Source: an uncultured Verrucomicrobiota bacterium (lineage in GTDB: Bacteria; Verrucomicrobiota; Verrucomicrobiia; Chthoniobacterales; SZAS-18). From it: DNA of 22,803 nt. This document shows positions 21,577 through 22,803 of the stretch, one piece after another. The notes under the pieces were generated by a model. The model ran no database searches and was not told the DNA's origin. It was given only the letters and a program-made list of their open reading frames with translations. The stretch lies in assembly GCA_937871685.1 (NCBI GenBank), contig CALMOL010000263.1, positions 1 through 22,803 on the forward strand, in the 5' to 3' direction. Positions within the stretch are counted from its first letter, which is position 1. Each line of letters opens with the position of its first letter. The translations under genes were made by a program, and so were the position numbers.

Positions 21577-22803
21577 TCAATCATCATCGTCGTCGGGGCT
21601 CTCCTCCGCCGCCGGCTCGGCATCAGGCTTCTGCGCTGCTGGCGGCTCTTCCTTCGGAGGCATTCCCGGCTCAAACTCGGCCTCCCGGTCCTCCACGAAG
21701 CGTGCGAACACCGCGGCCCGCAGGAACGCGAACGTGGTTGGAAATCCCGGTCGCACCGGGATCAACTCGCGGAAATACGGCTCGGTCAGGCGGCCTTCCA
21801 CTTCGTTGAGGCGGTCCTCGGTCACGAGCACGAAGTCGGGCCGCTCGTCCGGCAGCGCCCGGCCCTTGCGATAGTAGCCCACGCGCGGGAACTCCCCGAG
21901 CAGCCATGGGATCGGGTAGGAGCTGTCCCCCACGATCCAGCCCCGCAGGTGCTTGCCGCCGGGCAGCACGCGGCCGGCCTCCTGCACCGGCTCGGTGAAG
22001 TTCGCCAGCGTGTCAAAGGTCTGCACATAGACGTAGGGCTCGCGCTCGTCGGCCGGGTGACGAAAGTTCAGCCGCGCCGCGCCGCGCAAGTCGCACGCCG
22101 CGAGCGCCAGGAAAAGCGAGAGCGTCGCCGCGCCGAGCCACCAAGCGGCAAGGGAATAGCCACCGGTCCCCGACGCCACGGACAACTCGTCTCGCGCGGC
22201 CGCCGATGATCCCTGGCCCCCGGGCTCCCCGGCTTCGCTTGCAGGCGGGGGAGCGCCGGGTTCGATCGGATCAACGCTGGCCGCCGGGCTGGCCGTGGGG
22301 TCGTCCTTCTCCTCCTCGGCAGCCCTCTTCGCCAGCTTGGCCGGACTCCAGACCTGCCAAGCCTCGCTTGCCGCGAGCGCCGCCAGCAACGTGAACGGCC
22401 AGATGATCGAGATGATGCACCACGGCGTCTTGTAAGGGATGACCGAATACGCCGCGAGGGTGCCCCAGCCATAGATCGCCAGCCAGCGGAGACCGCGGTC
22501 CGCGCCCCAGCGCAGCCAGCGCAGGCCGGCGGCGATTCCGGCCAGCGCCACCCACTCGTATTGCGCCATCAGCTCGAACCACTTCCACCATTCCTTCTTG
22601 TGCCCCTTGTCCGTGACCCCAGTCACCACCCACTTTGAGAAGGTGCGCCACAGGCCCGACAACTCTTCCGGCTGCCAGCCGCACGAGGAATAGAAGAACA
22701 AGACCAGCCCCACTCCCACCCCGACCGCTCGCGCGCCCTCGCCCCGGCCGAAGTCCGACTCCGCTGACACCGGAGAGGTTTCCGGCTCGTCGCGCAGGCG
22801 CCC
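21577..22803 (-). CDS. Agl23/TIGR03663-type membrane protein (5' partial)
   Basis: The frame is open to the window edge, so the start lies beyond 22803; the GTG at 22770 is internal. The visible 408 C-terminal residues match the end of the TIGR03663 family ('flippase activity-associated protein Agl23', PMT/GT39-like): LVLFFYSS, TDKGHKKEWW with FELMAQYEW, and AYSVIPYKTPWCIISIIWPF. The last of these is the most characteristic. About five membrane helices are present, then a soluble extracytoplasmic domain. Unusual points are a 55-residue Pro/Ala/Glu-rich insert before the last helix and a Pro/Glu-rich tail ending in five aspartates. Family members are thought to be sugar transferases on the outer face of the membrane, but the function is unproven. 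The gene precedes the 615-residue membrane protein on the same strand. Confidence 0.8.
   Translation of the reverse strand, partial: GRLRDEPETSPVSAESDFGRGEGARAVGVGVGLVLFFYSSCGWQPEELSGLWRTFSKWVVTGVTDKGHKKEWWKWFELMAQYEWVALAGIAAGLRWLRWGADRGLRWLAIYGWGTLAAYSVIPYKTPWCIISIIWPFTLLAALAASEAWQVWSPAKLAKRAAEEEKDDPTASPAASVDPIEPGAPPPASEAGEPGGQGSSAAARDELSVASGTGGYSLAAWWLGAATLSLFLALAACDLRGAARLNFRHPADEREPYVYVQTFDTLANFTEPVQEAGRVLPGGKHLRGWIVGDSSYPIPWLLGEFPRVGYYRKGRALPDERPDFVLVTEDRLNEVEGRLTEPYFRELIPVRPGFPTTFAFLRAAVFARFVEDREAEFEPGMPPKEEPPAAQKPDAEPAAEESPDDDDD

Overview
The window looks like chromosomal DNA of a high-GC, Gram-negative-type bacterium, most likely a member of the Verrucomicrobiota or a relative in the PVC group. 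The clues are indirect: the gene set (GlnD with CdsA, a GT9 heptosyltransferase-like protein, YebC, an Agl23-type membrane protein), a small paralog-type protein with the 'RRPFEPF' motif that I associate with these phyla, and several different palindromic intergenic repeats. No rRNA, tRNA, CRISPR array or full-size insertion sequence was seen.

Layout. (1) 1-1700: the end of a secretion/pilus assembly operon on + (GspL/PilM-PilN-like, then GspM/PilO-like). (2) 1701-2588: a long gap holding a hairpin, a small minus-strand gene broken by a 212-bp MITE-like insertion, and structured sequence just upstream of ald; I saw nothing in 2232-2416. (3) 2589-6704: alanine dehydrogenase (ald, +) convergent with glnD (-), separated by a 191-bp nested palindrome. 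(4) 6900-10829, +: cdsA, a GT21-like glycosyltransferase, a small probable alpha/beta-hydrolase and a GT1-type glycosyltransferase, tightly packed. (5) 10904-16070, -: in transcription order a GT9 glycosyltransferase, an extended SDR, an MBL-fold hydrolase, an AMP-forming ligase of the F390-synthetase/PaaK type and a KAS III condensing enzyme. A phosphoesterase lies upstream. (6) 16957-18629, -: an ABC-2 permease and a membrane-anchored helical-repeat protein. (7) 18751-22803, -: yebC, a 615-residue multi-pass membrane protein and the C-terminal part of an Agl23/TIGR03663-type membrane protein that runs off the window.

How the genes fit together. Groups 4 and 5 converge on each other and together encode carbon-carbon condensation, ketone reduction, carboxylate activation, two hydrolases, three glycosyltransferases and CDP-diacylglycerol synthesis. 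I infer an uncharacterised pathway for a glycosylated, fatty-acid-derived lipid. It resembles the Ole (olefin/beta-lactone) toolkit in enzyme classes but is not the canonical set, because the haloalkane-dehalogenase-like OleB is absent and an MBL-fold enzyme and a small hydrolase are present instead. Other notable points are a 51-bp in-frame palindrome inside the GT9 coding sequence and the exact reconstruction of the small gene broken by the 212-bp element.
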